Assembly (NCBI GenBank): GCA_902493595.1
Contig: CABUPU010000011.1
Location: 1-38,577, forward strand
Origin: an uncultured Mycoplasma sp.
Lineage (GTDB): Bacteria; Bacillota_I; Bacilli_A; RF39; UBA660
Direction of reading: 5' to 3'
Length of the DNA stretch: 38,577 nt
In this document: one piece after another, positions 30,507-38,577 of the stretch
How positions within the stretch are numbered: position 1 is the first letter of the stretch
How the letters are laid out: each line of letters starts with the position of its first letter
Notes under the pieces: generated by a model
The model's database searches: none
What the model was told of the DNA's origin: nothing
The model's input: the letters and a program-made list of their open reading frames with translations, nothing else
Made by a program: the position numbers and the translations under genes

Positions 30507-31346
30507 ATTAACTTCTTTAAGAAGGGTATTAAATTCTTCTTCATTCACATTAGTGGCCTCAATAACAATATTTTTTTCAAATCCCATTTCAATAAGTTTT
30601 TTTGCATTAGCAAGTTTAGTTTGTTCCACGCCATACTTAAAAGATAATTCTTTCATTTCTGCTTCATGAAATTTCTTTGGATCATAGTATATTAACTCAT
30701 CTAAATTTTTTTGCATTTCTTTTAACTTCTTTGCAATTCTTAGCATCATTTTATCGCCAGTAAATGCTTTATTTTTATTTGTTATGCATATTAGTGATAA
30801 ATATTCTAAGCCATCCCTATCTAACTTTCTAATATCATCATATGACATTTTTCTTAATAATGCAACATTTATGTGATATCTTGTTAGCACAAAATTTTCT
30901 TTATCTCGATATTTTTGAAATATTTCATCTTTATATACAAACTTTCCTTCTTTATATACATCAAAATTATTAATGTTTATTTGGATACATTTTGTATATA
31001 CTTTTCCAGATGTTACATCTGCATACTTTAATAACATATGACATACATATACAAGATTTTTCAAATAACTTTCATTTGTATAATTACAGTTAAACTCTGT
31101 ATTTAATAGTACTAAGCCTTCATTTGTATTAAGTACTCCATATGCATCTGTTACTCTATCTTTTAGATTATTAAATGTATTAATTTCTGGATAAAGTACT
31201 TCATAACTAAGTATTTCAATATTTTCTTTTTGCTCTAAAGCTAAAATATATTTTATTACATAATCACTATTAACTGGATTTGCAAACATAGCCTTAGCAA
31301 ACTTATCTCTTATAAAAAGATTTTCTGTTAAAAATGTTTTAGGCAT
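30492..31346 (-). CDS. Rpn-family recombination-promoting nuclease / PD-(D/E)XK transposase-like protein
   Basis: This 284-aa protein has the family layout: FIRDKFAKAMFANPVNSDYV at the start, a strand pair ILSYEVLYPE and VTDAYGVLNTNEGLVLLNTE (E of the nuclease core), YLKNLVYVCHMLLKYADVTSGKVY, KCIQININNF and a helical C-terminal half ending in a KLIEMGF...ATNVNEEEF repeat-type tail. Rpn proteins are PD-(D/E)XK endonucleases linked to RecA-independent recombination; they are common, often multicopy, and not full transposons. No terminal inverted repeats are seen. I start at 31346 (AAAGGAGG 4-5 bases upstream) instead of the in-frame start at 31364. It sits inside the surface-protein island next to the candidate variable gene. 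Confidence 0.85.
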   Translation of the reverse strand: MPKTFLTENLFIRDKFAKAMFANPVNSDYVIKYILALEQKENIEILSYEVLYPEINTFNNLKDRVTDAYGVLNTNEGLVLLNTEFNCNYTNESYLKNLVYVCHMLLKYADVTSGKVYTKCIQININNFDVYKEGKFVYKDEIFQKYRDKENFVLTRYHINVALLRKMSYDDIRKLDRDGLEYLSLICITNKNKAFTGDKMMLRIAKKLKEMQKNLDELIYYDPKKFHEAEMKELSFKYGVEQTKLANAKKLIEMGFEKNIVIEATNVNEEEFNTLLKEVNKTKE

Positions 31347-31573
31347 TTTCCTCCTTTCTACCACAATTTTTACCCTTTTTTAATTCTTATTTCTTTTCTA
31401 TTTTTTTACATCATTAGAAATTCCTCCCTTCATATATATTTATTACCGGAAAATTTCTCATTTCCTCCTTTTTTAGAAAAGTTTTTTTTAGAAATTTAAA
31501 AAATGTCTAATTTTTAGCATATATTAGGCAAATTATTCCTTGTAAAGTGTTTACATATAATTTTGTAAAGTAT

Positions 31574-31600
31574 ACAAAAAAATAGAATGCTTATTGCATC
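31574..31600 (-). terminator. Terminator of the 46-aa membrane peptide gene
   Basis: A 7-bp stem (31594-31600, 31582-31588, one G-U) with a 5-base loop is followed on the minus strand by a T-run. It begins directly at the stop codon (31601). The rest of 31347-31573 shows no further feature I can support. Confidence 0.65.
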
Positions 31601-31741
31601 CTAATTATTGCTATTACTTGATACCGTATACATATTTTTCATTTTAGATTTTTTACTTTTGTTATTACCTAAATACATATATGCACCAATACCCATTCCA
31701 GATAATGCCATACCTAGCATCATATATCCAACTTTTTTCAT
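31601..31741 (-). CDS. 46-aa single-span membrane peptide
   Basis: ATG at 31741 is preceded by GAGGTG, and the frame closes with TAG at 31601. The peptide has a short basic start (MKKVGY), one glycine- and methionine-rich hydrophobic span (about residues 7-24, MALSGMGIGAYMYL) and a basic, serine/asparagine-rich tail (NNKSKKSKMKN). This looks like small YtxH/DUF3918-type Firmicute proteins but is too short to assign. A terminator overlaps its end, which supports it being a real gene. Its function is unknown. Confidence 0.65.
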   Translation of the reverse strand: MKKVGYMMLGMALSGMGIGAYMYLGNNKSKKSKMKNMYTVSSNSNN

Positions 31742-31797
31742 TTAACACCTCTATCAATAGTATGGAAGTTATTTTATTAATTATACATTCAATTAAT

Positions 31798-31827
31798 AGA
31801 AAAAACCTCCAGTAAATCTGAAGGTTT
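31798..31827 (-). terminator. Terminator of the 405-aa surface protein gene
   Basis: AAACCTtCAG/CTGgAGGTTT stem (31818-31827, 31803-31812, one internal mismatch) with T6 following on the minus strand. Confidence 0.75.
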
Positions 31828-31851
31828 ATAAACTTTTTAGAGAATTTTAAT

Positions 31852-33069
31852 TTAAGCTACATATTGGTTTATAACTAAAGATATTCTTTGTCCAGCTTTA
31901 GTTGTAGCACTTACTTTTACATCAGTTGTTATTCTACTAATATCACCAGTTGATTCAACTTTGCTATCAATTTTATATCCACCAGTTACAGATGTAGCTG
32001 TTTTATTTTTATAATCATTATAAGTATAATTATATGATGGTTTTACAGCAGCATCAATATTCCAAGTAACATTTTGATTTGCATTGACTGTAAATGTTGG
32101 ACCTTTACCATTAGTTCTATCATCTTTAGTATAAGTAGTATTTTCATAAATTAAAGCTAAATCTTTTTCATAATAAATTGTAGCTGTAGCACTTTTTCCA
32201 CCTGGAGTTTTAGCACTTACTGTGATTGTAGCACCATTTGAACAATTTTTAGGTTCTGAAACAACACTAATATCACCAGTTTTTTCATTAATTGTCATAC
32301 AATTAGTATCACTTAATGAATAAGTAACATTTCCACTAGAATTTTCAACACTAGCTGTCGCCTTTGCAGTTTTAACACCATTAACATGAAGTGTATCTCG
32401 ATTTAATGTTAATGATATTTTTTCCTCAGGTATAACTGGCTGAGTTTTTTCCACTATTTTTTCCTCAGGTATAACAGGCTCTGGTTTTTCCACAATTTTT
32501 TTCCAATTAGCATATAAAGTAGTATCTTCCTCTAAAAGTGCATTATTATAAATAACTTTTCCATGCTTATCTGTCCAACCTTTAAAAGTATATCCTTTAT
32601 ATTTAGGGTCTTTAGGAAGTGTTAATGCAGTTCCTTTATTAATAGTAATTGGACTAACAGCACTACCACCCTTAGAATCAAAAGTAATAGTAATAGTTTC
32701 TATTTTACCTTCATAAAGTGCTTTTAATTTTAGATCTTTAGTAATTTTAGTATTAAAATCAAATGGTTCTTTTGCTAATACATCTTCCTTTTCGTTAACA
32801 CCAATTACTTCATACCAAGCAATAAATAATTCCCCAAGTTCTTTTTCTGTTTTGATATCTTTTTCATCAATGGTATGGTTTCTTTTAACTTGAAGTATTT
32901 CTTCTTTAGAACCATTATTCATATCAAAAGTGACATCAAACTTTCGATTGAAAAACCATAACAAGAAAATAATTATAAATAATAATATTACACCAATAAC
33001 AGAACCAATAATTATTTTCTTTTTTTTGTTTGTTGAAGATTTTACATCTTCTTTTTTTGTCTTAGACAT
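31852..33069 (-). CDS. Membrane-anchored surface protein with Listeria-Bacteroides repeat and Ig-like domains
   Basis: The 405-aa protein has a lysine-rich cytoplasmic start and an N-terminal membrane anchor (about 21-43). An InlB-B/List_Bact repeat pair follows (about 48-110 and 113-180), the second reading TITFDSKGGSAVSP...GYTFKGWTDKHG...TLYANW. Then come a twice-repeated proline linker (EKPEPVIPEEKIV, EKTQPVIPEEKIS) and two Ig-like bacterial domains (about 215-290, 295-405). It has no C-terminal sorting tail, so it is held by its N-terminus. The end (VSATTKAGQRISLVINQYVA) resembles the end of the truncated gene at the right edge (ITATTVGGRKLEVYCVAVVN), suggesting related proteins. Adhesion is inferred. 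Confidence 0.82.
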   Translation of the reverse strand: MSKTKKEDVKSSTNKKKKIIIGSVIGVILLFIIIFLLWFFNRKFDVTFDMNNGSKEEILQVKRNHTIDEKDIKTEKELGELFIAWYEVIGVNEKEDVLAKEPFDFNTKITKDLKLKALYEGKIETITITFDSKGGSAVSPITINKGTALTLPKDPKYKGYTFKGWTDKHGKVIYNNALLEEDTTLYANWKKIVEKPEPVIPEEKIVEKTQPVIPEEKISLTLNRDTLHVNGVKTAKATASVENSSGNVTYSLSDTNCMTINEKTGDISVVSEPKNCSNGATITVSAKTPGGKSATATIYYEKDLALIYENTTYTKDDRTNGKGPTFTVNANQNVTWNIDAAVKPSYNYTYNDYKNKTATSVTGGYKIDSKVESTGDISRITTDVKVSATTKAGQRISLVINQYVA

Positions 33070-33175
33070 ACGTTCCTCCTTACGTTCATTTTAATATAAT
33101 TATTATTAAAAGTAAATTGAATTATTACTTAAGTAATATAGATTATAAGATTTTTAAAAAATAGTAATTCTATTT

Positions 33176-33670
33176 TTATTTAACTTTATTTGCTAGTTTT
33201 ATAACTGCTTTCGTATAACTCAAAAGTTCTTTTTTATTTTTAAATCCGCAAGTTATTGCATAATAATCAGCATAACTATCTTCTTCTTTTACTAACTTTA
33301 ATTGTAAAGACTTATTTATATTATAATTTTCCTTAGCGGATATATTAGATAGTTTAGAATAATCCTTAACTGTTATATTATAAAGTGGGTCATTATTTTT
33401 AAATTTATCATATATTTCATTTGAGATTATACAATTATCAATTAGTTCTTCATTATTTTCAAACTCAATTAATGTTTTTTTATTTTCTGGATAAACTGTT
33501 ACATTTTTAACTCTATCAATATATACTGCTTTTCCATCTTTTATTTTACCAACATATGGTTCTCTTGATGATAGTAAAACAATAATCAGTATAACAATTA
33601 GAATAATACTTAATATAATAGTAATTCCCTTTTTAGATAGAGTTTTAAATTTTAATTTAGTTTTTTTCAT
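33176..33670 (-). CDS. Single-span membrane protein, unknown function
   Basis: The 164-aa protein has a basic N-terminus (MKKTKLKFKTLSKKG), one membrane span (about 16-34, rich in isoleucine) and an outside domain (35-164) with two cysteines (IDNCIISNE and AITCGFKNK) that could form a disulfide. It is not recognised. It lies between the terminator of the 1512-aa adhesin and the 405-aa surface protein, in the same direction, and may belong to the same surface system. Confidence 0.7.
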   Translation of the reverse strand: MKKTKLKFKTLSKKGITIILSIILIVILIIVLLSSREPYVGKIKDGKAVYIDRVKNVTVYPENKKTLIEFENNEELIDNCIISNEIYDKFKNNDPLYNITVKDYSKLSNISAKENYNINKSLQLKLVKEEDSYADYYAITCGFKNKKELLSYTKAVIKLANKVK

Positions 33671-33693
33671 ATTACCATCCTTATTTTTTATAT

Positions 33694-33722
33694 TAAAAAG
33701 GAGTTAGAGAAAACTCTAACTC
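33694..33722 (-). terminator. Terminator of the 1512-aa adhesin gene
   Basis: A perfect 9-bp stem GAGTTAGAG/CTCTAACTC (33714-33722, 33701-33709) with a 4-base loop, followed by C and T5 on the minus strand. Confidence 0.85.
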
Positions 33723-33728
33723 ACTAGT

Positions 33729-36700
33729 TTAATTTTTTTGTTTTCTTTTGTAAAAAGTTATAGCACCAGTTATACCTATAATAGATAAAATGCCACTTAC
33801 TATATAAATCATAACATTATCTAAAGTATTTGGATTTTCAACAGGTACTGTAGTTTTAGCTACATTAAATATTGTAGTTGCCTGTCCTCCATCACTAAAT
33901 ACAACTTTTAAAGTATGCTTTCCTATAGATAATTTATCTACATATTCTTTCTTTAAAGTAATAATTGTACTACCACTTTCCGCTGTATAATTATTTGGAT
34001 CCACTAATTCATCATCAACATATACTTTACCACCATCAAACATTCTAAAGTCAGCATTTATTTTGAATTTAGCTTCACTATCTTTTGTGATTGTATATTC
34101 TTGATTAGCACCTTCGGTTACTTCATAAACAATTTTTTCTACTACAACTTCTAAATTGATATTAGATGTTATATTTGTAAGTTTTAAAGTATCTCCAACC
34201 ATATCAGCAGTTTTATCAACTTCATCTACTAGAACTTTAACAAGTTTATATCCACTATTAGCAGTTATAGTAAACTCTTTATCTTCACCATAATTTACTG
34301 CAACAGCACCATTTGGAGTAATAGTAGCACCAGTTACATCTTTAACAGTTACTGTGAATGGTATTTTCTTATAACTTACAACAACTTCTTTTTTTTCATC
34401 AACTGTAAGTTCTAATTTGTTTCCAGTTATAGTAGTTTCTACAGTATTTACTAATACTTTATCAATCATATAACCTTCATCTGGTGTAAATGTAATTTCA
34501 ACTTTAGTATTTTCAATAACACCTATTTTACTTAGTGTAATACTTCCATTTCCACCATTAACTGAAGTTATTACATCAAACTTATCTTTAACATTAACTT
34601 CAATATCAATATCAGTTATTGTTTTATAGTTTGTAGTATCTTCAGGAGTATATTTAGCTTTATAAGTATGTGTTCCAGCTGTTAATACTGTACTTGCATC
34701 ATTCCAAGTAAATCTACCAGGAAGAGTTACATCATTTAATGTTTCTCCTTTTACACCAGTAAGATCAGTTGGTACTGTAAAGTCTGGTGTTGCTTGAGTG
34801 ATTGACCAATTTAAAACTAAATCTGCAGTTGTACCACCTTTCCACTCATAATTATCTTTATCTTTTAAGGATACTGTAATGCTATAATTTCCAACATTAG
34901 TAGCCTTAATATCACCAGAAACATTCATCTTATTTGAATCAAAATTACTACCATCTGAAACTATTTCATCACCAGTATATTCAAAAGTATTTTCAACTAA
35001 AGTTACTTTTTCAAGTTGAGCTTTTTTAATAGTAAATGCTACACTAAATGTTCCAGTGTAATTTGCATTTGTATCAGGAACTTTATATGTTACTGTATAA
35101 GTACCAGCATTTGTAGGTGCTGTAGCTTTACTATAAGTTGTAGAACCAGTTCCCTCGTATAATACTACTAAATCACTAACATTTACTGTTTCAGCATTAA
35201 CACTAATTGTTCCTGTTGGCTTTTTAGGTGTTCCATCATAAGTAAATGTTTCATTATTAGAAAGTCCTGAAATATTTACATCAGTTTTATTTACAACATG
35301 AACTGTAAATTCTTTTGATGTTTCTTTCCATTCAGGAGTAGCATCTCCACCTTTTTCTACTGCAGTTGCTGTAACAGTCATTACAACATCACCTTCAGTA
35401 GTTCCTGCTAAATATTCTTCATTTGTAGCATTATATGTAAGTGCTGTTCCTGATTTAATAGTAAAATCAATGTTTCCTACATTTCCAGTTACAGATTGTT
35501 CTAAATAACCTTTTGATATAGAACCATTAACTCTTACATATTGATCTGCAATTGCTAAAGGTTGTTCTGCACTTGTTACTGTTAATTTTCCAAATGTATG
35601 AGTTCCAAATGTATAATTATCAGTAACATCATCAGAACCTCTCATAACTTTAACATTAAACTCATTATCAGATGTTCCTACATATGTTTGACTTCCAGTA
35701 AATTCTACTACTACCTCATCACCAACTACAATTTCACCTGTTACTGTTTTATTATTATTAGTTAGTGGATTACCATCATATGCTTTATTAGCATCTTCAG
35801 ATGTTACAGCAATCTTACTATCTTTTTTGTTTACAGTTAATTTACCAGCAGCTGTTACTTTATTAGAATAACAATCAGTTACATCAACATTATCTTTATT
35901 TGTTATAGTAATTTTTCCAATTGTATTATTTTCAAGAGCTGTATCTTTAACATCTCTTACTTTACCAGTAATTTCAGCAGTAACTTTATCACCATTAGGT
36001 AATGTTTTGTCAGTTATTGGACTAGCATTATTTGCCCATAAAACATCATAAGCATTATTTGTGTGTTCTGAACCATCATATGTAAATTCGCCATCGTGAC
36101 TTTTTACTTTTACTTCTGTAGTAATTGGTTTAATTTCAAAATCAACACTACTTTCACTTTCAACATAGTTTACACTTGTGATTTTTACATTCACTTTATA
36201 TTTACCTACTAATATAGGTAATGTATTTCCTATACTTTCATAATTTCCAGGAGTTGTTTCTTTTGAATAATAAATTTCATATTCATTACTTCCTAAAGAT
36301 TCTAATCCTGTTATACTTAAAGTTGGATTACTATTATATATCCAATTACTTGGATAATTAATTACTACTCCATCATAATTTTTCTTTTCAACTTTTAATG
36401 TAACTGTTGCTGTGTATGTTTTACCATTTTCATCAGTTACAGTAATTGTTGGTGTATATGTTCCAGCAGATAGACCAGATTTTGCTTTAATTTTAAAATC
36501 ATTATTTATTGCACCAATACCTATTGTTGGTTGTGTATCTCCAATGATTTCAAATTTATCTGTATCAGATACTGTTACATTAGTAATTTTTAACTCAGCA
36601 GCACCAATATTAGCAATATTAATTATTGCTTCTGATCCATCAGTATATCCAAATGTAACATTTGGTAATGTAACATTATCAACACTTAAACCTGTTTCTT

Positions 36701-38267
36701 TAGCAAGTTTAATATATTGTGGATAAACAGCATTTGTACTAGTTCTAACACTTCTAACTAATGTTGCTTTATCTTCTAATTCAATTACTTGATTAGTATC
36801 AGTTGTATAATATATTTTTGTATCAGTTGGTACTACTTCACCAATTCTTTTTTCACCTAAAATATTAGATCCTAGTTTAACACCTAGACCTTTTACCATA
36901 AGTGTTTCGAAATTGAAGTTTGCTTTCATATTATTATTATCAGATGAAGGGAAATAAAATATTTCACCATCTACTTTTCCAACTTCAAAAATACCTTTTT
37001 TAACATTAACATTTAAAGTAATGTTTTGTTCCTTAGGTTCTGAATCCTCAAATACAGTAAATATGTATTCATCCCATGAACCTGTTCCAGTAACGGCATA
37101 AGTTCCACCATCAATTGTAAAACCATAATTCTTAGGTAATTTTTTTAATTCTTCAGTCATATCCAAAGTAGATAGTCTTATTCTACCATTAAATCCTACG
37201 CCAATTATTTTACCATTATTACCATTGCCACTATCTTTAATGGTTAAATTACTTCTAAAATTATAATTACTATCATCTTTATGACCATAATAGAATGTTA
37301 AATGGTTTTCTGTTACATCAAGGGTATTACCTGCTAAATCCAAGGTAACATTACCTAAAACATAAAAGTCTAAAGGTGCTGTTAACTTAATACTACCTCC
37401 TAATTTAATAATAGTGTCTTTACTATTATTAATTTGATTAACAACGGATCTTAATGTTGTTTCATCATTAGCCATTAATGTTTGAACTTCTTTTTTCTTA
37501 ACTGTAATTGGGCCCCAATAACCATCTATCGTAGCAAGTTTATCAGCTCTATTTGCTATTTTAGTGCCTTCTCTATCAGAATACTTTATAATAGAATCAG
37601 CGTCAATTACATCATCAACAGTTAAAGTAGAACTATTTGTCAAAACATTATGTACAGGGCCATTTTTACTTTCTTTAGTAACATTTGAAAATTTTATTGT
37701 TTCATATGCTCTAGTATCTACCATTTCATAAAATCCAGTAACTTTTAGATTTTTAAAAACTACATTATTAAATCTGTAATCACCAGCGGTTTGCCAAAAA
37801 TTGTCAGAATCTTTTATATATTCAACATCTATACCATCCATTTCAAAATTAACAGTGTATTCATCTTTCTTAATTTCATTATAGATTGGTGTGTAGCCAA
37901 TATCAGTTAAAAGATTAAGTTTTGCTCTTTTAGAACTATTTGAATTAATGAATTTTAAGTCTAGACTATTTCTATAAATTAGTTTAAACCTATAATGTTC
38001 TGGCACAGTTAATGTAAAACCATTAAAATCCAAAGTTTTAGACATTTCAAGAGAGAAAGTTGTATCATAATTTTCACTTAATTTAATGTCACCAGTAAGT
38101 TTAACTACATCCGTTACATTATCACTCATTTTATCAGTTAAATCTGAATAATTATTAACTTCTGCAGTTGTTTCTGCATTTACATTAGTTAATCCTGTGG
38201 CAAAGGCAATTGCTAATGTAAATAATATCGTAGTTATTTTTTTAACTACATTTTTTGATTTTAACAT
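33729..38267 (-). CDS. 1512-aa cell-wall-anchored adhesin with MBG-type repeats
   Basis: This secreted giant begins with a signal peptide (1-31, cut near NVNA/ETT). Two copies of a module occur, LxxxM...VVKLTGDIKLSE...DFNGFTL (about 38-90) and LRSVVNQINNSKDTIIKLGG...TLDLAGNTL (about 270-325), the same module as in the 576-aa protein at 7102. Beta-helix-like and Ig-like regions follow (to about 720). MBG-type domains come next (FTYDGSEHTNN, KAYDGNPLTNN, FTYDGTPKKPTG and similar, about 720-1190). Bacterial repeat domains follow (ITSVNGGNGSITLS, about 1225-1370). The end is VENPNTLDN, a membrane span and YKRKQKN. The tail is a sortase-type layout with NPNT. GAAAGGAG supports the start at 38267. 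Ligand unknown. Confidence 0.87.
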   Translation of the reverse strand: MLKSKNVVKKITTILFTLAIAFATGLTNVNAETTAEVNNYSDLTDKMSDNVTDVVKLTGDIKLSENYDTTFSLEMSKTLDFNGFTLTVPEHYRFKLIYRNSLDLKFINSNSSKRAKLNLLTDIGYTPIYNEIKKDEYTVNFEMDGIDVEYIKDSDNFWQTAGDYRFNNVVFKNLKVTGFYEMVDTRAYETIKFSNVTKESKNGPVHNVLTNSSTLTVDDVIDADSIIKYSDREGTKIANRADKLATIDGYWGPITVKKKEVQTLMANDETTLRSVVNQINNSKDTIIKLGGSIKLTAPLDFYVLGNVTLDLAGNTLDVTENHLTFYYGHKDDSNYNFRSNLTIKDSGNGNNGKIIGVGFNGRIRLSTLDMTEELKKLPKNYGFTIDGGTYAVTGTGSWDEYIFTVFEDSEPKEQNITLNVNVKKGIFEVGKVDGEIFYFPSSDNNNMKANFNFETLMVKGLGVKLGSNILGEKRIGEVVPTDTKIYYTTDTNQVIELEDKATLVRSVRTSTNAVYPQYIKLAKETGLSVDNVTLPNVTFGYTDGSEAIINIANIGAAELKITNVTVSDTDKFEIIGDTQPTIGIGAINNDFKIKAKSGLSAGTYTPTITVTDENGKTYTATVTLKVEKKNYDGVVINYPSNWIYNSNPTLSITGLESLGSNEYEIYYSKETTPGNYESIGNTLPILVGKYKVNVKITSVNYVESESSVDFEIKPITTEVKVKSHDGEFTYDGSEHTNNAYDVLWANNASPITDKTLPNGDKVTAEITGKVRDVKDTALENNTIGKITITNKDNVDVTDCYSNKVTAAGKLTVNKKDSKIAVTSEDANKAYDGNPLTNNNKTVTGEIVVGDEVVVEFTGSQTYVGTSDNEFNVKVMRGSDDVTDNYTFGTHTFGKLTVTSAEQPLAIADQYVRVNGSISKGYLEQSVTGNVGNIDFTIKSGTALTYNATNEEYLAGTTEGDVVMTVTATAVEKGGDATPEWKETSKEFTVHVVNKTDVNISGLSNNETFTYDGTPKKPTGTISVNAETVNVSDLVVLYEGTGSTTYSKATAPTNAGTYTVTYKVPDTNANYTGTFSVAFTIKKAQLEKVTLVENTFEYTGDEIVSDGSNFDSNKMNVSGDIKATNVGNYSITVSLKDKDNYEWKGGTTADLVLNWSITQATPDFTVPTDLTGVKGETLNDVTLPGRFTWNDASTVLTAGTHTYKAKYTPEDTTNYKTITDIDIEVNVKDKFDVITSVNGGNGSITLSKIGVIENTKVEITFTPDEGYMIDKVLVNTVETTITGNKLELTVDEKKEVVVSYKKIPFTVTVKDVTGATITPNGAVAVNYGEDKEFTITANSGYKLVKVLVDEVDKTADMVGDTLKLTNITSNINLEVVVEKIVYEVTEGANQEYTITKDSEAKFKINADFRMFDGGKVYVDDELVDPNNYTAESGSTIITLKKEYVDKLSIGKHTLKVVFSDGGQATTIFNVAKTTVPVENPNTLDNVMIYIVSGILSIIGITGAITFYKRKQKN

Positions 38268-38321
38268 AAATCATTCTCCTTTCTATATAATTATACTAAT
38301 TTTTCACTTTCTTTAATAGAT

Positions 38322-38360
38322 GAAAAAAGTCATATTATTTTTGTGAAAAATATGACTTTT
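38322..38360 (-). terminator. Terminator of the right-edge surface gene
   Basis: A 12-bp stem AAAAGTCATATT/AATATGACTTTT (38349-38360, 38325-38336) with a 12-base loop; the minus strand continues with T. It ends the gene at 38385, so the adhesin gene must have its own promoter in 38268-38321, where TATAAT is present at 38295-38290. Confidence 0.75.
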
Positions 38361-38384
38361 GACACAGTTTAAATATTTAATACC

Positions 38385-38577
38385 TTAATTTACTACGGCT
38401 ACACAATAAACTTCTAATTTTCGCCCTCCAACAGTAGTTGCAGTAATAGTAGCAGATGAACTAGCTGTAGCATTTACTTTTCCAATACAAGTAGTATCAT
38501 TTGTTGTAACACTTCCTGAAACAGTTCCACTTATAGACCATTTAACACTTTGATTTGATTTAACAGTAAAATCATTA
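38385..38577 (-). CDS. Truncated C-terminus of an Ig-like surface protein (right edge)
   Basis: The last 63 codons of a minus-strand gene whose front lies beyond the window. The sequence (FTVKSNQSVKWSISGTVSGS, CIGKVNATASSSATITATT, EVYCVAVVN) fits a bacterial Ig-like (Big) domain with two cysteines, threonine/serine-rich. It resembles the final domain of the 405-aa protein at 31852 (NQNVTWNIDAAV, ending VSATTKAGQRISLVINQYVA). It has no sorting tail. It is probably another member of the same surface-protein island. Confidence 0.7.
   Translation of the reverse strand, partial: NDFTVKSNQSVKWSISGTVSGSVTTNDTTCIGKVNATASSSATITATTVGGRKLEVYCVAVVN

Noticed and set aside
31414..31461. 15-codon leader-peptide-like frame with GGAGG upstream of the Rpn nuclease gene
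   Set aside because: The ribosome binding site is only 2 bases from the ATG and no attenuator hairpin follows; three purine-rich GGAGG blocks occur here by composition.
1..38577. CRISPR array, tRNA, rRNA, IS ends or phage genes
   Set aside because: No regularly spaced repeats, cloverleaf-like tracts, transposase with inverted repeats or structural phage genes were seen; the Rpn gene lacks element ends.

Overview
The window is very AT-rich, with dense, mostly minus-strand genes. The gene set is Firmicutes-type: UPF0154/YneF, a SirA-like protein, LemA, Prp plus an N-terminally extended L27, L28, ObgE, RuvAB, UvrC, SipW-type signal segments and sortase-like cell-wall tails. The synteny tkt-sirA-yneF and rplU-prp-rpmA-...-obgE is Bacillus-like. 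Together this suggests an uncultured gut-type Bacilli lineage (RF39/Mollicutes-like) with a small genome. The lineage is an inference; there is no rRNA gene here to confirm it.

Layout. 1-2.4 kb: a truncated membrane protein at the left edge, a two-span membrane protein, yneF, then two tandem copies of an undescribed small module. Each copy has a plus-strand hydrophobic micro-peptide (34 and 25 aa) and a minus-strand small RNA with its own sigma-A promoter, resembling type I toxin-antitoxin loci. 2.4-6.7 kb: a SirA-like gene, a full-length transketolase homologue that has lost nearly all catalytic residues, and uvrC. 6.7-12 kb: a one-domain IMPACT/YigZ protein, a wall-anchored surface protein, MscS, and ruvA-nucleotidase-ruvB. 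12-18.3 kb: a MoxR-type AAA+ ATPase with an N-terminal sensor-like domain, a degenerate AAA-like partner and a metallopeptidase-VWA protein, preceded by a PfkB-kinase/SIS fusion. 18.4-22.4 kb: rpmB, then a phosphorelay operon (HPt, REC plus degenerate HD-GYP, hybrid histidine kinase). 22.4-28.3 kb: LemA, a coiled-coil membrane protein, a cysteine-repeat SipW-type exported protein, a DUF192 protein, and the rplU-prp-rpmA-hyp-obgE cluster behind an L21-type leader. 28.3-38.6 kb: an accessory surface-protein island. It holds a 588-aa exported protein whose 3' end looks like the variable region of a diversity-generating retroelement, an Rpn-type nuclease, a repeat/Ig-like anchored protein, a 1512-aa MBG-domain adhesin and a further truncated surface gene at the right edge.

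The strongest candidates for something new are the duplicated small-peptide/antisense-RNA module (1.7-2.4 kb), the adenine-depleted variable-region-like 3' end of the 588-aa gene (about 28.68-28.81 kb) with two hairpins behind it, the active-site-stripped transketolase, and the ATPase/protease/kinase-isomerase cassette at 12-18 kb. No tRNA, rRNA, CRISPR array, reverse transcriptase, IS element or origin was seen.
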